A stretch of 38,092 bases of DNA. Origin: Methyloprofundus sp. (lineage in GTDB: Bacteria; Pseudomonadota; Gammaproteobacteria; Methylococcales; Methylomonadaceae). Positions 8,019-16,601 of the stretch are shown here, piece after piece; position 1 is the stretch's first letter, and each line of letters begins with the position of its first letter. The stretch covers positions 1 to 38,092 of the forward strand of contig JACUUF010000026.1 of the NCBI GenBank assembly GCA_014859465.1, given 5' to 3'. A model generated the notes under the pieces. That model saw nothing but the letters and a program-made list of their open reading frames with translations, did no database searches and was not told the DNA's origin. Made by a program: the position numbers and the translations under genes.

Positions 8019-8067
8019 AGTAAGCAGAGCTTACTTAACATACGTGCCCACGCAGAGGGTGGGCACG
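8019..8067. repeat. two consecutive hairpins between nspC and the carboxynorspermidine synthase gene
   Basis: First hairpin: AGTAAGC / GCTTACT with a three-base loop (8019-8035). Second: CGTGCCCAC / GTGGGCACG with a seven-base loop (8043-8067). Both arms are perfect. No T-run follows on the minus strand, so they look more like repeat elements or mRNA-processing or attenuating structures than true terminators. Confidence 0.7.
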
Positions 8068-8080
8068 CGTGTGCTACTTA

Positions 8081-9280
8081 TTATTTATCTAAATCAAAAC
8101 TAGCCAATTCAACCACGGTCCATGGTAGGCCGTGCTTGTTCATATCTTCCATAAATGGATCTGGATCAAATTGCTCGATGTTCCATACGCCGGGATTAAT
8201 CCATTTGCCTTCGAGCATCATTTTTGCCCCAATCATTGCCGGTACGCCGGTGGTATAAGAAATGGCTTGTGATTGCACTTCTTGATAACAATCTTGATGA
8301 TCTTTGATGTTATAGAGATAAACAATTTTTTCTTTACCGTCTTTGATACCTTTGGCAACACAGCCGATGCAGGTTTTACCTTTAGTGCGTGGGCCAAGGC
8401 TGGCAGGATCAGGGAGTAGTTTAGCTAGAAATTGAATCGGGACAATTTGTTGGCCGTTAAACTCAACAGGCTCAATGCCAGTCATGCCGACATTACCTAA
8501 GACCTCTAAATGTTTCAAATAATTATCACCAAAACTCATCCAAAATTGCGCGCGTTTAAGCGTTGGGAAGTTTTTTGATAAAGATTCTAATTCTTCATGG
8601 TACATGCGGTAGATATTAAAAGTACCGACCGACTCAGGGCAGGTGAAGCTGGCTTTTTTGGACATCGCTGGGGTGGTGACAAATTCACCATTTTCCCAGT
8701 GACGACATTCGGCGGTGACTTCGCGGATGTTAATTTCTGGGTTGAAATTAGTGGCAAAGGGATAGCCATGGTCGCCGCCATTGACATCAATAATATCTAA
8801 CTCATGGATCTCATCTAAATAATGTTTCGCTAAATAGGCGGTGAATACGTTAGTCGCGCCGGGATCAAAACCACTACCTAATAATGCCGTTAAGCCTGCT
8901 TGTTTGAATTTATCGTGATACGCCCATTGCCATTTGTATTCAAATTTAGCGGTGTCTAATGGCTCGTAGTTAGCGGTATCCATATAGTTAATGCCGGCCG
9001 CTAAACACGCATCCATGATGGTTAAATCTTGGTATGGTAGGGCAACATTTATAACTAAAGCGGGCTGTTCTTTTTTCAGTAAAGCGGTTAATTCTGGCAC
9101 ATTATCCGCATCGACTTGCGCCGTGCGAATAGGGCGCTCAAGTTGCGCAGCAATGGCTTGGCATTTTGCTTCGGTGCGACTGGCAAGAATAATCTCGCTG
9201 AAAACTTCAGGGAGTTGTGCGCATTTGTGGGTAACTACGCCGCCGACACCGCCGGCACCAATAATCATAACTTTAGACAT
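8081..9280 (-). CDS. carboxynorspermidine synthase (saccharopine dehydrogenase family)
   Basis: The 399-residue NAD(P)H-dependent enzyme joins aspartate semialdehyde to diaminopropane or putrescine and reduces the imine, giving carboxynorspermidine or carboxyspermidine. It starts with a Rossmann motif (VMIIGAGGVGGVV). Typical family segments include NVALPYQDLTIMDACL, DTANYEP, LLGSGFDPGATNVF and NGGDHGYPFATNF. Length matches the bacterial carboxynorspermidine synthase (about 400). The ATG at 9280 has AAGGA about 9 bases upstream. The gene lies upstream of nspC with a 95-base gap holding two hairpins. It is often annotated as saccharopine dehydrogenase or Lys1, but the nspC linkage argues for the polyamine role. 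Confidence 0.92.
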   Translation of the reverse strand: MSKVMIIGAGGVGGVVTHKCAQLPEVFSEIILASRTEAKCQAIAAQLERPIRTAQVDADNVPELTALLKKEQPALVINVALPYQDLTIMDACLAAGINYMDTANYEPLDTAKFEYKWQWAYHDKFKQAGLTALLGSGFDPGATNVFTAYLAKHYLDEIHELDIIDVNGGDHGYPFATNFNPEINIREVTAECRHWENGEFVTTPAMSKKASFTCPESVGTFNIYRMYHEELESLSKNFPTLKRAQFWMSFGDNYLKHLEVLGNVGMTGIEPVEFNGQQIVPIQFLAKLLPDPASLGPRTKGKTCIGCVAKGIKDGKEKIVYLYNIKDHQDCYQEVQSQAISYTTGVPAMIGAKMMLEGKWINPGVWNIEQFDPDPFMEDMNKHGLPWTVVELASFDLDK

Positions 9281-9318
9281 AGAGGGTTCCTTTAAAAGTA
9301 AAATAAGTGAGTCGCATA

Positions 9319-9424
9319 ATGGCTAGCGCTAAAACGCAATGCGGTTGATTTAAGCCCTCTCTTACTCGAGAGGGTTGGGTAAGGAGAAGCTATTTATTCC
9401 TAAATCAACAGCAGTGCTAGCCAT
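9319..9424. repeat. MITE-like inverted-repeat element between speA and the carboxynorspermidine synthase gene
   Basis: The ends ATGGCTAGC (9319) and GCTAGCCAT (9416-9424) pair perfectly. So do the inner blocks GTTGATTTA (9344-9352) and TAAATCAAC (9401-9409), and a central CCCTCTC / GAGAGGG stem (9355-9374). Together they form a long cruciform of about 106 bases with no coding capacity. It could weaken read-through from speA. Confidence 0.65.
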
Positions 9425-9461
9425 GGTACGCTTAGTTCTGAGAGTCATTTATAGGTATTAC

Positions 9462-11393
9462 TTAGCGTTCAAAATAGGTATAGCCATTCAGGCTATCACG
9501 GAATGCTTTGATCATTTGTTGGCGCATGGCGACAGAAATTTTGCCTTCGCGTACTGCGGTTTCAGCGATACGTCTAAATTGTTCTTGCATCACTTTAGGA
9601 TCGTATTCTACATAACTTAGTACATCAGCAATACTGTCACCATGAAACTCACGAGCAAAATCAAAGCTACCATCTTCACTTATATGCACACTGACGACAT
9701 GGGTGTCGCCAAAGAGGTTGTGTAAGTCACCCAAAGTTTCTTGGTAAGCGCCAATCAGAAAGACACTTAAATAGTATTCTTCATTGTCGCGTAAAGCGTG
9801 TAGTTTTAGTGTTGATTGCAGGCCTTCTGGGCCAGTGAATACGTCAATTTTGCCATCACAGTCACAAGTAATATCAGCGATGATGGCATCACGAGTGGGT
9901 TCTTCATTGAGCCTGTGAATCGGCATGACCGGCATCACTTGATCAATTGCCCAGATGTCGGGTAATGATTGAAATAGACTGAAATTGCCGTAATAAATGT
10001 CAGATAAGAGTTCAGGCAAGTTTTCCAGTTCAGGTGAAATCCGCGTTACTTGGGGCAGTAATTGGGTAATACGCTCTAAAATAGCGAGATTAAAATCTTC
10101 CGCTAGTGCTCGATCATGTAGGGTTGCGTGGCCTCGGTGAAATAAATCACGCACTTCATCACGATAGTACAGCGAGTCGTTATAGCATTCTTGTAGGTTT
10201 TTAACGTTAACGCTTTGTAATACGTTAAACAGATTTTTTAGTAAGTCGATACTACCTTCAGGCAAGGATTCAGGTAGTGGCGGCGCTTTATGGTCGCGCA
10301 CATCTAAGACGTTGAACAATAGCATTGATGAGTACGCGACTAAAGCGCGCCCAGACTCGGAAACAATAACCGGATGAGCAATGCCTAAGGGGTCGAGATT
10401 TTCTTGTATGGTTTCAACTATGTTTATACAGTATTCATCTAACTGGTAATTCATGCTGTGCGTATTGGTTGTTTGACTGCCTTCGTAATCAACCGCTAAG
10501 CCACCCCCTAAATCCATATACCCCAGTGGCGCGCCTTCCGCAATTAAGCCAGTATAAAAACGGCAAGCCTCCAGTACACCGGTACGGATATTGCGGATAT
10601 TAGGGATTTGTGAGCCAAGATGACAATGCAATAATTGTAGGCAATGCAGCATATTTGCAGCTTTTAATTGCTCAACAACGGTTAATAAAGCGCTAGTAGA
10701 TAAGCCAAAAATAGAGCGGTCGCCACTATCGGCATTCCAATGACCTTCAACCATCGAGGCTAGCTTAATACGCACACCAATAAGCGGTTCTATGCCTAAA
10801 GCTTTGCTGCGCTCAAGAATAATCGGTAATTCTGCTGTGGTTTCTAAGACAAAAAAGCACTGTATGCCCATTTGCCTTGCATACAGGCCCAGCTCGATAA
10901 ATTCTTCATCTTTATAGCCATTGCAGACAATTAAACTTTCATGGTCTTGTAACTGGGATAGCGCAATAATCAGTTCTGCTTTACTGCCGGCTTCTAGGCC
11001 ATGATGGTAATGTTTACCATAAGCGGCAATTTCTTCGATAACATGGCATTGTTGATTGACTTTTATTGGGAAAACGCCACGGTAATGATTTTGGTAGCCC
11101 TGATCATAAATAGCGCGCGCAAAGGCTTCATTGATTTGCTTAATGCGTTGATCTAATAAATTTTCGATGCGTAAGATAGCCGGCATTTCTAAACCGCGTT
11201 CACGCATACCTTCGACGATATCTATGATCGGGATGGTAACGGTGTTATCGCCAAAATTGACTTTAACGACTGCCTCGCCTTGCTTAGAGACATCAAAATA
11301 GTCTGCGCCCCATTCGCGAATGCCATATAAATTGGCGCTATCTTCGGCGCTCCATGAGTCGGAGGCTTTGTTTTGAGATTTTTTTAATTGCAT
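9462..11393 (-). CDS. speA: biosynthetic arginine decarboxylase
   Basis: This 643-residue PLP enzyme of fold III converts arginine to agmatine and CO2; it is the first step of the cluster's pathway. Landmarks are the PLP lysine in FPIKVNQQ (K111), HCHLGSQ, the phosphate-binding DLGGGLAVDYEG, ESGRALVAYSS and, late in the chain, DITCDCDGKID with the active-site Cys region. E. coli SpeA is 658 residues. The ATG at 11393 (protein MQLKKSQNKASDSW) is preferred over an upstream in-frame ATG at 11456 because the extra 21 residues (MIFLVKSPKSRN...) are hydrophobic and unlike the family. It is the first gene of the minus-strand polyamine group, though a MITE-like element separates it from the rest. Confidence 0.94.
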   Translation of the reverse strand: MQLKKSQNKASDSWSAEDSANLYGIREWGADYFDVSKQGEAVVKVNFGDNTVTIPIIDIVEGMRERGLEMPAILRIENLLDQRIKQINEAFARAIYDQGYQNHYRGVFPIKVNQQCHVIEEIAAYGKHYHHGLEAGSKAELIIALSQLQDHESLIVCNGYKDEEFIELGLYARQMGIQCFFVLETTAELPIILERSKALGIEPLIGVRIKLASMVEGHWNADSGDRSIFGLSTSALLTVVEQLKAANMLHCLQLLHCHLGSQIPNIRNIRTGVLEACRFYTGLIAEGAPLGYMDLGGGLAVDYEGSQTTNTHSMNYQLDEYCINIVETIQENLDPLGIAHPVIVSESGRALVAYSSMLLFNVLDVRDHKAPPLPESLPEGSIDLLKNLFNVLQSVNVKNLQECYNDSLYYRDEVRDLFHRGHATLHDRALAEDFNLAILERITQLLPQVTRISPELENLPELLSDIYYGNFSLFQSLPDIWAIDQVMPVMPIHRLNEEPTRDAIIADITCDCDGKIDVFTGPEGLQSTLKLHALRDNEEYYLSVFLIGAYQETLGDLHNLFGDTHVVSVHISEDGSFDFAREFHGDSIADVLSYVEYDPKVMQEQFRRIAETAVREGKISVAMRQQMIKAFRDSLNGYTYFER

Positions 11394-11860
11394 TAAGGTG
11401 AGGAGTCCTAAAAATATTAAGTTGCGCGATTTTGGCGATTTTACCAGAAAAATCAACTATTTTTTGTTTAAGGGACTTATATTCTTTGTCTAGGGCTGTT
11501 AGTCGCACTTGTCATGCAACTCAAGATAAAACAAAGTTTGGCGGTATTTTTTACATAGGAATAGCCATAAAGCCCAGCGCAACAGCAAATAGCACAAAGA
11601 GTGAGTCCGCCAATAAACTCTGTAAGGTCTGCTAATAAGGGCATTAGCACTTAAAGATGAGTTAGACGCATACAGATAACAAAAAATTTGCAACAATAGC
11701 TGATGCAAAACGACTAAACACGCTGGGCTGCAATTGTTGCCTCAGTGTTGCTCTACCTAAATTATGCACATTTGGCAAATAAACGCAGATATTAATGGGT
11801 ATTAGAGGGCGAATGGATAATTGGAAACTCAATCAGTAAAAAGTCATGGCAGGTGGCGTG
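11394..11860. other. intergenic region upstream of speA
   Basis: About 460 bases with no recognisable gene on either strand. A 69-residue frame on the minus strand (11499-11708) is hydrophobic and Leu/Tyr/Cys-rich but matches nothing I know and is not called. The speA promoter must lie here, but I cannot point to it with confidence. Confidence 0.5.
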
Positions 11861-12040
11861 ATGAAAGTTGAGATTAGAGCAGCAACAGCAGGCTATTTAC
11901 TCAGGCAATGGCATGTCGATTGCACCAAAGAAGCTCAGCTTAATACCCCCGAATTCCATTTATGGTTAAAAAATTATCAAACTTTATACGGTGTCGGTAA
12001 CCTTGCGATTGCGCCTGGTTTCGATAACGTCACAGCATAG
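11861..12040 (+). CDS. small hypothetical protein, 59 residues (doubtful)
   Basis: ATG at 11861 is preceded by AGGTGG four bases away; an in-frame ATG also exists at 11846. The product (MKVEIRAATAGYLLRQWHV...) has no known family. Eight bases after its stop a second start (ATG at 12049, with GGAAAGAAG before it) opens a frame that dies after ten codons. After a one-base shift it continues to a stop at 12191-12193 as a Leu/Asp-rich helix (LNIRIDKFLKQFIFAQADEL). The pair looks like the remains of a two-gene operon. Confidence 0.3.
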   Translation: MKVEIRAATAGYLLRQWHVDCTKEAQLNTPEFHLWLKNYQTLYGVGNLAIAPGFDNVTA

Positions 12041-12048
12041 GAAAGAAG

Positions 12049-12193
12049 ATGAACAAACAACAACAGCATTCCACCTTTTAAGCTGAATATCCGCATTGAT
12101 AAGTTTCTCAAGCAGTTTATTTTTGCCCAAGCAGATGAGCTTTTGAATGATGTTGTGGATGTACTTGATGGGCTTGATGGTGTTTTGCAATAG
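12049..12193 (+). pseudogene. frameshifted small gene remnant
   Basis: A good ribosome binding site (GGAAAGAAG) and ATG are followed after ten codons by a stop. The next frame carries about 45 sense codons ending DVVDVLDGLDGVLQ and a TAG at 12191. One base inserted or lost near 12075 would join them. The family is unknown. Confidence 0.3.
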
Positions 12194-12196
12194 TCG

Positions 12197-12232
12197 CTCG
12201 TTCCCTCGCTCCTGTGTGGGAATGCGTACGAG
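12197..12232 (-). repeat. REP-like palindrome, copy 5 (inverted), next to a RAYT remnant
   Basis: CTCGTTCCCTCGCTCCTGTG then TGGGAATGCGTACGAGG is the reverse complement of the same family with a changed centre. It lies ten bases before the RAYT remnant. Confidence 0.6.
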
Positions 12233-12241
12233 GCTTAATTA

Positions 12242-12511
12242 ATGGGCAGACGTCGCTACAAAATCACCGAGCCACAGCAACCACACTTTGTAACCTTTAC
12301 GGTACTGCATTGGATACTTGTTTTTATACGCCCAGATACAGTCAACATCCTGCTCGATTCATTGTGTTTTTTAAGCAAGCACGGCCTTAAGGTATCGATT
12401 TTTGCTAGCCAAGGGATAAGTGCTTTAGTCGCAGTTGGTGATGCGCTGAACAAGCAACGATGGCAAATAGCTACAACTGAGCATTGGCACACGCTGCGAG
12501 TAATTAAATAA
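12242..12511 (+). pseudogene. REP-associated tyrosine transposase (RAYT, IS200-like) remnant
   Basis: The first 50 or so residues (MGRRRYKITEPQQPHFVTFT, then RPDTVNILLDSL) are the N-terminus of RAYT/TnpA-REP proteins, single-strand nucleases of the Y1/HUH type that mobilise REP sequences. After HGLKV the expected catalytic segment with ENHLH (the HUH-type pair) and the later Tyr are missing. The frame continues through unrelated residues to a stop at 89 codons, against about 150-200 for an intact RAYT. It is therefore dead. A REP-like palindrome sits directly upstream, the usual arrangement for this family. Confidence 0.75.
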
Positions 12512-12653
12512 GCATTGATTGTTTATACAGTCAAAATCAGCGAAAATAGCGGCTAATTACGATTAACACGACGGATTTTGCCAGCGAAGAACTGCAAAGA
12601 GAGTGCTTCCAAATGGGTGTCCAAATCCGCGTACAAACTAAAAGAGTTTACAC
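12512..12653. promoter_or_regulatory. upstream region of prfC
   Basis: About 140 bases without a gene. AAAAGAG about ten bases before the prfC ATG can serve as a weak ribosome binding site. No promoter is clear enough to place. Confidence 0.3.
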
Positions 12654-14240
12654 ATGGCAAATCAAGATTTTCTTAATGAAATCAATAAGCGAAGAACCTT
12701 TGCTATTATCTCCCACCCGGATGCAGGGAAAACGACCTTAACTGAGAAATTATTATTATTCGGCGGCGCTATTCAACAAGCAGGTTCTGTTAAAGGACGT
12801 AAATCCGATCGGCATGCAACTTCAGACTGGATGGAAATGGAAAAAGAACGGGGTATTTCGGTCACGACCTCGGTGATGCAGTTTGAGCATAAAGGTTGTG
12901 TGTTGAATTTATTAGATACACCGGGGCATGAAGATTTCTCTGAAGATACTTATCGTACTTTAACGGCTGTCGACTCGGCTTTAATGGTTATTGATGTCGC
13001 CAAAGGGGTGGAAAATCGCACGATAAAATTAATGGAAGTGTGTCGTTTGCGTACCACGCCAATTATCACTTTTATTAATAAGTTAGATAGGGAAGGAAAA
13101 GAGCCTATTGAGCTGCTAGATGAAGTTGAAACGGTATTAAATATTGAATGTGCGCCGATTACTTGGCCTATCGGCATGGGGAAGCGCTTTAAAGGGGTTT
13201 ATCATTTATATGACGATACTGTGCATTTATTTAGCGCGACGCATGGTGGAAAAATCATGCAGGGTGAAACCATTAAAGGTTTACATAACCCTGAGCTAGA
13301 TGCTGTTTTAGGGGATCAGGCGCAAGAGTTACGTGAAGAGATTGAGTTGGTGCAAGGCGCGAGTACTGCGTTTAATTTAGAGGCGTATTTAGCGGGCGAT
13401 TTAACGCCGGTCTTTTTTGGCTCAGCGGTAAACAATTTTGGTATTCTGGAGTTATTAGATGCTTTTGCTGATTATGCGCCAGCGCCTAAAGAACGTGAGG
13501 CAGATCAGCGTTTTGTGAGTGCCAAAGAAGAAGCATTCACAGGTTTTGTTTTTAAAGTACAAGCGAATATGGATCCTTCGCATCGCGATAGGATTGCTTT
13601 TTTACGCGTTTGTTCGGGTAAGTTTGATAAGGGCATGAAAATTAATCATGTGCGGATTGGTAAAAAAATTCAGGTATCTAATGCCATTACCTTTAAAGCG
13701 GCTACTCGTAAAAATATAGAGGAAGCCTATTCGGGGGACATTATTGGTTTGCATAATCACGGTACTATTCAGGTCGGCGATACTTTTACTGAAGGTGAAG
13801 TTTTAAAGTATTCAGGCATTCCTTATTTTGCCCCTGAATTGTTTCGTCGTGTGGTATTAAAAGACCCTTTGCGCGGTAAAGCTTTGCAAAAAGGTTTGGT
13901 GCAATTAACTGAAGAAGGCGCCACGCAGTTATTTAAGCCTTTAAAAAACAATGATCTTATTTTAGGTGCGGTTGGGATTTTGCAGTTTGATGTGACCGCT
14001 TATCGTTTAAAATCTGAATACAATGTTGAATGTGTTTATGATGCTGTTTCCGTTAATACCGCGCGTTGGGTAAGTTCAAGTAATGCTGCGAAATTTGAGG
14101 AATTCAAGAAAAAAGCTTTCGATAATCTTGCAGAAGATGGCGGCGGATATTTAGTGTATTTAGCTTCTAGTCGAGTTAATTTGCAGCTAACTGAAGAGCG
14201 CTGGCCAGATATTAAGTTTAGTGCAACGCGTGAGTTGTAG
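12654..14240 (+). CDS. prfC: peptide chain release factor 3
   Basis: This 528-residue translational GTPase (E. coli RF3: 529) removes RF1 or RF2 from the ribosome after peptide release. The GTPase signatures are SHPDAGKTT (20-28, P-loop), RGISVTTS (switch I region), DTPGHEDF (88-95) and NKLDRE (142-147). The N-terminal [26 protein letters not shown] and the RF3-specific [13 protein letters not shown] separate it from EF-G. It appears to be a single-gene unit between decayed DNA and an OmpA-domain gene. Confidence 0.97.
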   Translation: MANQDFLNEINKRRTFAIISHPDAGKTTLTEKLLLFGGAIQQAGSVKGRKSDRHATSDWMEMEKERGISVTTSVMQFEHKGCVLNLLDTPGHEDFSEDTYRTLTAVDSALMVIDVAKGVENRTIKLMEVCRLRTTPIITFINKLDREGKEPIELLDEVETVLNIECAPITWPIGMGKRFKGVYHLYDDTVHLFSATHGGKIMQGETIKGLHNPELDAVLGDQAQELREEIELVQGASTAFNLEAYLAGDLTPVFFGSAVNNFGILELLDAFADYAPAPKEREADQRFVSAKEEAFTGFVFKVQANMDPSHRDRIAFLRVCSGKFDKGMKINHVRIGKKIQVSNAITFKAATRKNIEEAYSGDIIGLHNHGTIQVGDTFTEGEVLKYSGIPYFAPELFRRVVLKDPLRGKALQKGLVQLTEEGATQLFKPLKNNDLILGAVGILQFDVTAYRLKSEYNVECVYDAVSVNTARWVSSSNAAKFEEFKKKAFDNLAEDGGGYLVYLASSRVNLQLTEERWPDIKFSATREL

Positions 14241-14312
14241 TTTTTTAGTGGGCTGTTATTAAGTTAAAAGATTGTAATGTATTGTCCGAGCGCCTAAGGC
14301 AAGAGAAAGGTC

Positions 14313-15122
14313 ATGAAAAATAAGCAATATTGGGTCTTTTGTTTTTGCTGTGCCATCTGTTTTTCTGCTAGTGCTGAATGTCTGAGTGAGTATGAAGCAA
14401 AAGCCCTGTATTTGCGTGCCCAAGGTCAGAGCCCAGCAGATTCGGAGCATTTATTGAAACGCTCAGCTGTACTTTGTGAAAATTATCAGGTCTATTATGA
14501 ATTGGGCTTGAATCAACAAAAGTTGCAACAGTTTTCGCAGTCGCTAGTAAGTTTTGTCAATGCGCGGCAATTTCTCGGCTCGGATGAGGAGCAAAAAGCC
14601 AGCCTTTTAGGGCGTATGGCCAGTTCATATATTCAATTGAATGACTTGCCAAATGCTCTCTCTGCTATGCAAGCTGCTGATAACATATATGCAGCTAAGC
14701 AAATAGCTAAGCCGGCATGGGCAAACTATGTCAGTAGGGATATTGATAAGGTGAAATCTGCTGGGCTACCTAAAGTCAGACCCAAAGTTGATATAGCTAT
14801 TTTATTTGATTCTCAAAGTATAGCGATAAATGAAAAGGCTGTAGCTAAAATAAAAGCACTAGGGCTGGCATTAATGCCTTATGTTGATGCGGGCAAGCGT
14901 GTCCTGATTGTTGGGCATAGTGAGAAAACCGGCGATCAAGAGTCTAATCTTCAGCTTTCTGAGGATAGAGCGAAATCGGTTGTTGCTGTGCTGGAGACTC
15001 TTTATCCAAAATTAGAGGGTAGATTAGACTATGAAGGTAGGGGTTATAGTCAGCTACGTTATCAGGGTAATGATAAGGATATGCATGCTTTAAATAGGCG
15101 CGTAGATGTGGAAATTAAATAA
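14313..15122 (+). CDS. OmpA-family periplasmic protein with TPR-like region
   Basis: The 269-residue protein has a signal peptide (MKNKQYWVFCFCCAICFSASA, cut before ECLS), a helical TPR-like middle (about 55-135: YYELGLNQQKLQQFSQSLVS, then NDLPNALSAMQAADNIYAAK) and a C-terminal OmpA domain (about 155-269). The OmpA domain has ILFDSQSIAINEKAVAKI, the peptidoglycan-binding GHSEKTGDQESNLQLSEDRA and a terminal NRRVDVEIK. OmpA domains hold the diaminopimelate of peptidoglycan, so the protein probably tethers to the cell wall. There is no beta-barrel and no clear lipobox. GAGAAAGG precedes the ATG. It resembles cell-wall-associated OmpA/MotB proteins in general; I cannot name a specific role. Confidence 0.85.
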   Translation: MKNKQYWVFCFCCAICFSASAECLSEYEAKALYLRAQGQSPADSEHLLKRSAVLCENYQVYYELGLNQQKLQQFSQSLVSFVNARQFLGSDEEQKASLLGRMASSYIQLNDLPNALSAMQAADNIYAAKQIAKPAWANYVSRDIDKVKSAGLPKVRPKVDIAILFDSQSIAINEKAVAKIKALGLALMPYVDAGKRVLIVGHSEKTGDQESNLQLSEDRAKSVVAVLETLYPKLEGRLDYEGRGYSQLRYQGNDKDMHALNRRVDVEIK

Positions 15123-15192
15123 ATTATCGCGTTTTTTTGTGGCGGCTTTAGTCGCGCAATCATTAGGGGCTATGGTTGGCCTGTCGTCATGA
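15106..15192 (+). CDS. possible 28-residue hydrophobic peptide (doubtful)
   Basis: This short frame starts inside the end of the OmpA-domain gene in another frame and encodes MWKLNKLSRFF followed by a hydrophobic VAALVAQSLGAMVG segment, like a signal peptide with nothing after it. It could be the start of a lost gene or chance. No ribosome binding site is clear. Confidence 0.15.
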   Translation: MWKLNKLSRFFVAALVAQSLGAMVGLSS

Positions 15193-15208
15193 GTATTAAA
15201 TAATCAAT

Positions 15209-16588
15209 ATGGATCAATCTGTAAAATTCGACCTAGATTTAATTCATCGTTACGATAAATCAGGTCCTCGCTATACCTCGTATCCCACGGCTTTGGAATT
15301 GCATGATGGCTTTACTGCACAGGATTACCAACAGCAAATTAAACTTTCTAATGCGCGCGGTGGGCCTTTGTCGCTTTATTTTCACATTCCTTTTTGTGAT
15401 ACCGTTTGTTATTACTGTGCATGTAATAAAATTATCTCTAAAAACAGAGAGCATGCCGAGCCTTATCTAGCTAATTTATTTAAGGAGATTGCATTGCAAG
15501 GCGCATTTTTTGATAAAAATCGCGTCGTTAATCAATTACACTGGGGCGGGGGGACGCCTACTTTTTTAGATTATCAACAAATGAGTCGATTGATGGCGGC
15601 GACGCGCCGGCACTTTAATCTAAAAGAGGATGATACGGGCGAGTATTCGATTGAAATTGATCCGCGCGCGACGGATGATAAAACCATAAAGCAGTTAAGA
15701 GGCCTGGGGTTTAATCGAATTAGTTTGGGTGTGCAGGATTTTGATCCAGCAGTACAGCAAGCGGTTAACCGTATTCAATCAGAAGCGCAAACCTTTGCCG
15801 TCTTAGAATCTGCAAGAAAAGAGGGTTTTCGTTCTACCAGTATTGATTTAATTTATGGCTTACCTTTGCAGACGGTGGCATCGTTTTCGGTGACCTTGGA
15901 TAAAATTTTAAGTGTTGCACCTGATCGATTTTCCATTTTTAACTACGCGCATTTACCGGCGCGATTTAAAACGCAGCGGCAAATTAATGATGCAGATATG
16001 CCGAATGCTGAAGTAAAGTTGGATATTTTGCAGATGATTATTCGGCGTTTACTCGAAGCAGGATATATCTATATTGGTATGGATCACTTTGCTAAAGCGG
16101 ATGATGAATTAGCCATTGCGCAAAGAGAAAATAAGTTATATCGAAATTTCCAAGGTTATTCTACTCATTCTGATTGCGATTTAATTGGGTTCGGCATCAC
16201 TTCGATTGGCCGTGTCGCTGATAGCTATGTGCAAAATGTTAAAGATTTAACAGCATATGATGCATTGATTAGTAAAGGCGAATTGCCTGTTTTTAAGGGC
16301 TTTGTTTTAAATGCAGATGATAAGTTACGTCGTGCCGTGATTACTCAGCTTATTTGTCACTTTTCTTTGTGTTTTGTTGATATTGAGCAGGCTTACGAGA
16401 TAGATTTTAAACAGTATTTTTCAGCAGAATTAAATTCGTTGAAAGTAATGCACAATGATGGTCTATTGACCTTGAATGAACAGGGTATTCAAGTGTTAGC
16501 CGTTGGGCGTTTATTGATACGTAATATTTGTATGGTATTTGATGCTTATTTGCAGTCAAATACTGCGCAATTTTCAAAAGTTATTTAA
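15209..16588 (+). CDS. hemN: oxygen-independent coproporphyrinogen III oxidase (radical SAM)
   Basis: The 459-residue enzyme (E. coli HemN: 457) oxidatively decarboxylates coproporphyrinogen III to protoporphyrinogen IX without oxygen, using a [4Fe-4S] cluster and SAM. The cluster motif is CDTVCYYCAC (C63-x3-C67-x2-C70), preceded by YFHIPF and followed by the SAM-binding GGGTPTF (113-119). The N-terminal DLIHRYDKSGPRYTSYPTA is specific to true HemN rather than HemW. The C-terminal HemN domain is complete. There is no strong ribosome binding site. A membrane protein gene follows 13 bases downstream. Confidence 0.96.
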   Translation: MDQSVKFDLDLIHRYDKSGPRYTSYPTALELHDGFTAQDYQQQIKLSNARGGPLSLYFHIPFCDTVCYYCACNKIISKNREHAEPYLANLFKEIALQGAFFDKNRVVNQLHWGGGTPTFLDYQQMSRLMAATRRHFNLKEDDTGEYSIEIDPRATDDKTIKQLRGLGFNRISLGVQDFDPAVQQAVNRIQSEAQTFAVLESARKEGFRSTSIDLIYGLPLQTVASFSVTLDKILSVAPDRFSIFNYAHLPARFKTQRQINDADMPNAEVKLDILQMIIRRLLEAGYIYIGMDHFAKADDELAIAQRENKLYRNFQGYSTHSDCDLIGFGITSIGRVADSYVQNVKDLTAYDALISKGELPVFKGFVLNADDKLRRAVITQLICHFSLCFVDIEQAYEIDFKQYFSAELNSLKVMHNDGLLTLNEQGIQVLAVGRLLIRNICMVFDAYLQSNTAQFSKVI

Positions 16589-16601
16589 TAAAGGGGCGTT
16601 T

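Noticed and set aside
8587-9326. Open frames opposite the carboxynorspermidine synthase gene
   Set aside because: They lie wholly or mostly inside a well-supported gene, on the other strand or out of frame.
11499-11708. 69-residue hydrophobic frame upstream of speA
   Set aside because: No ribosome binding site, no family, odd composition; left as non-coding.
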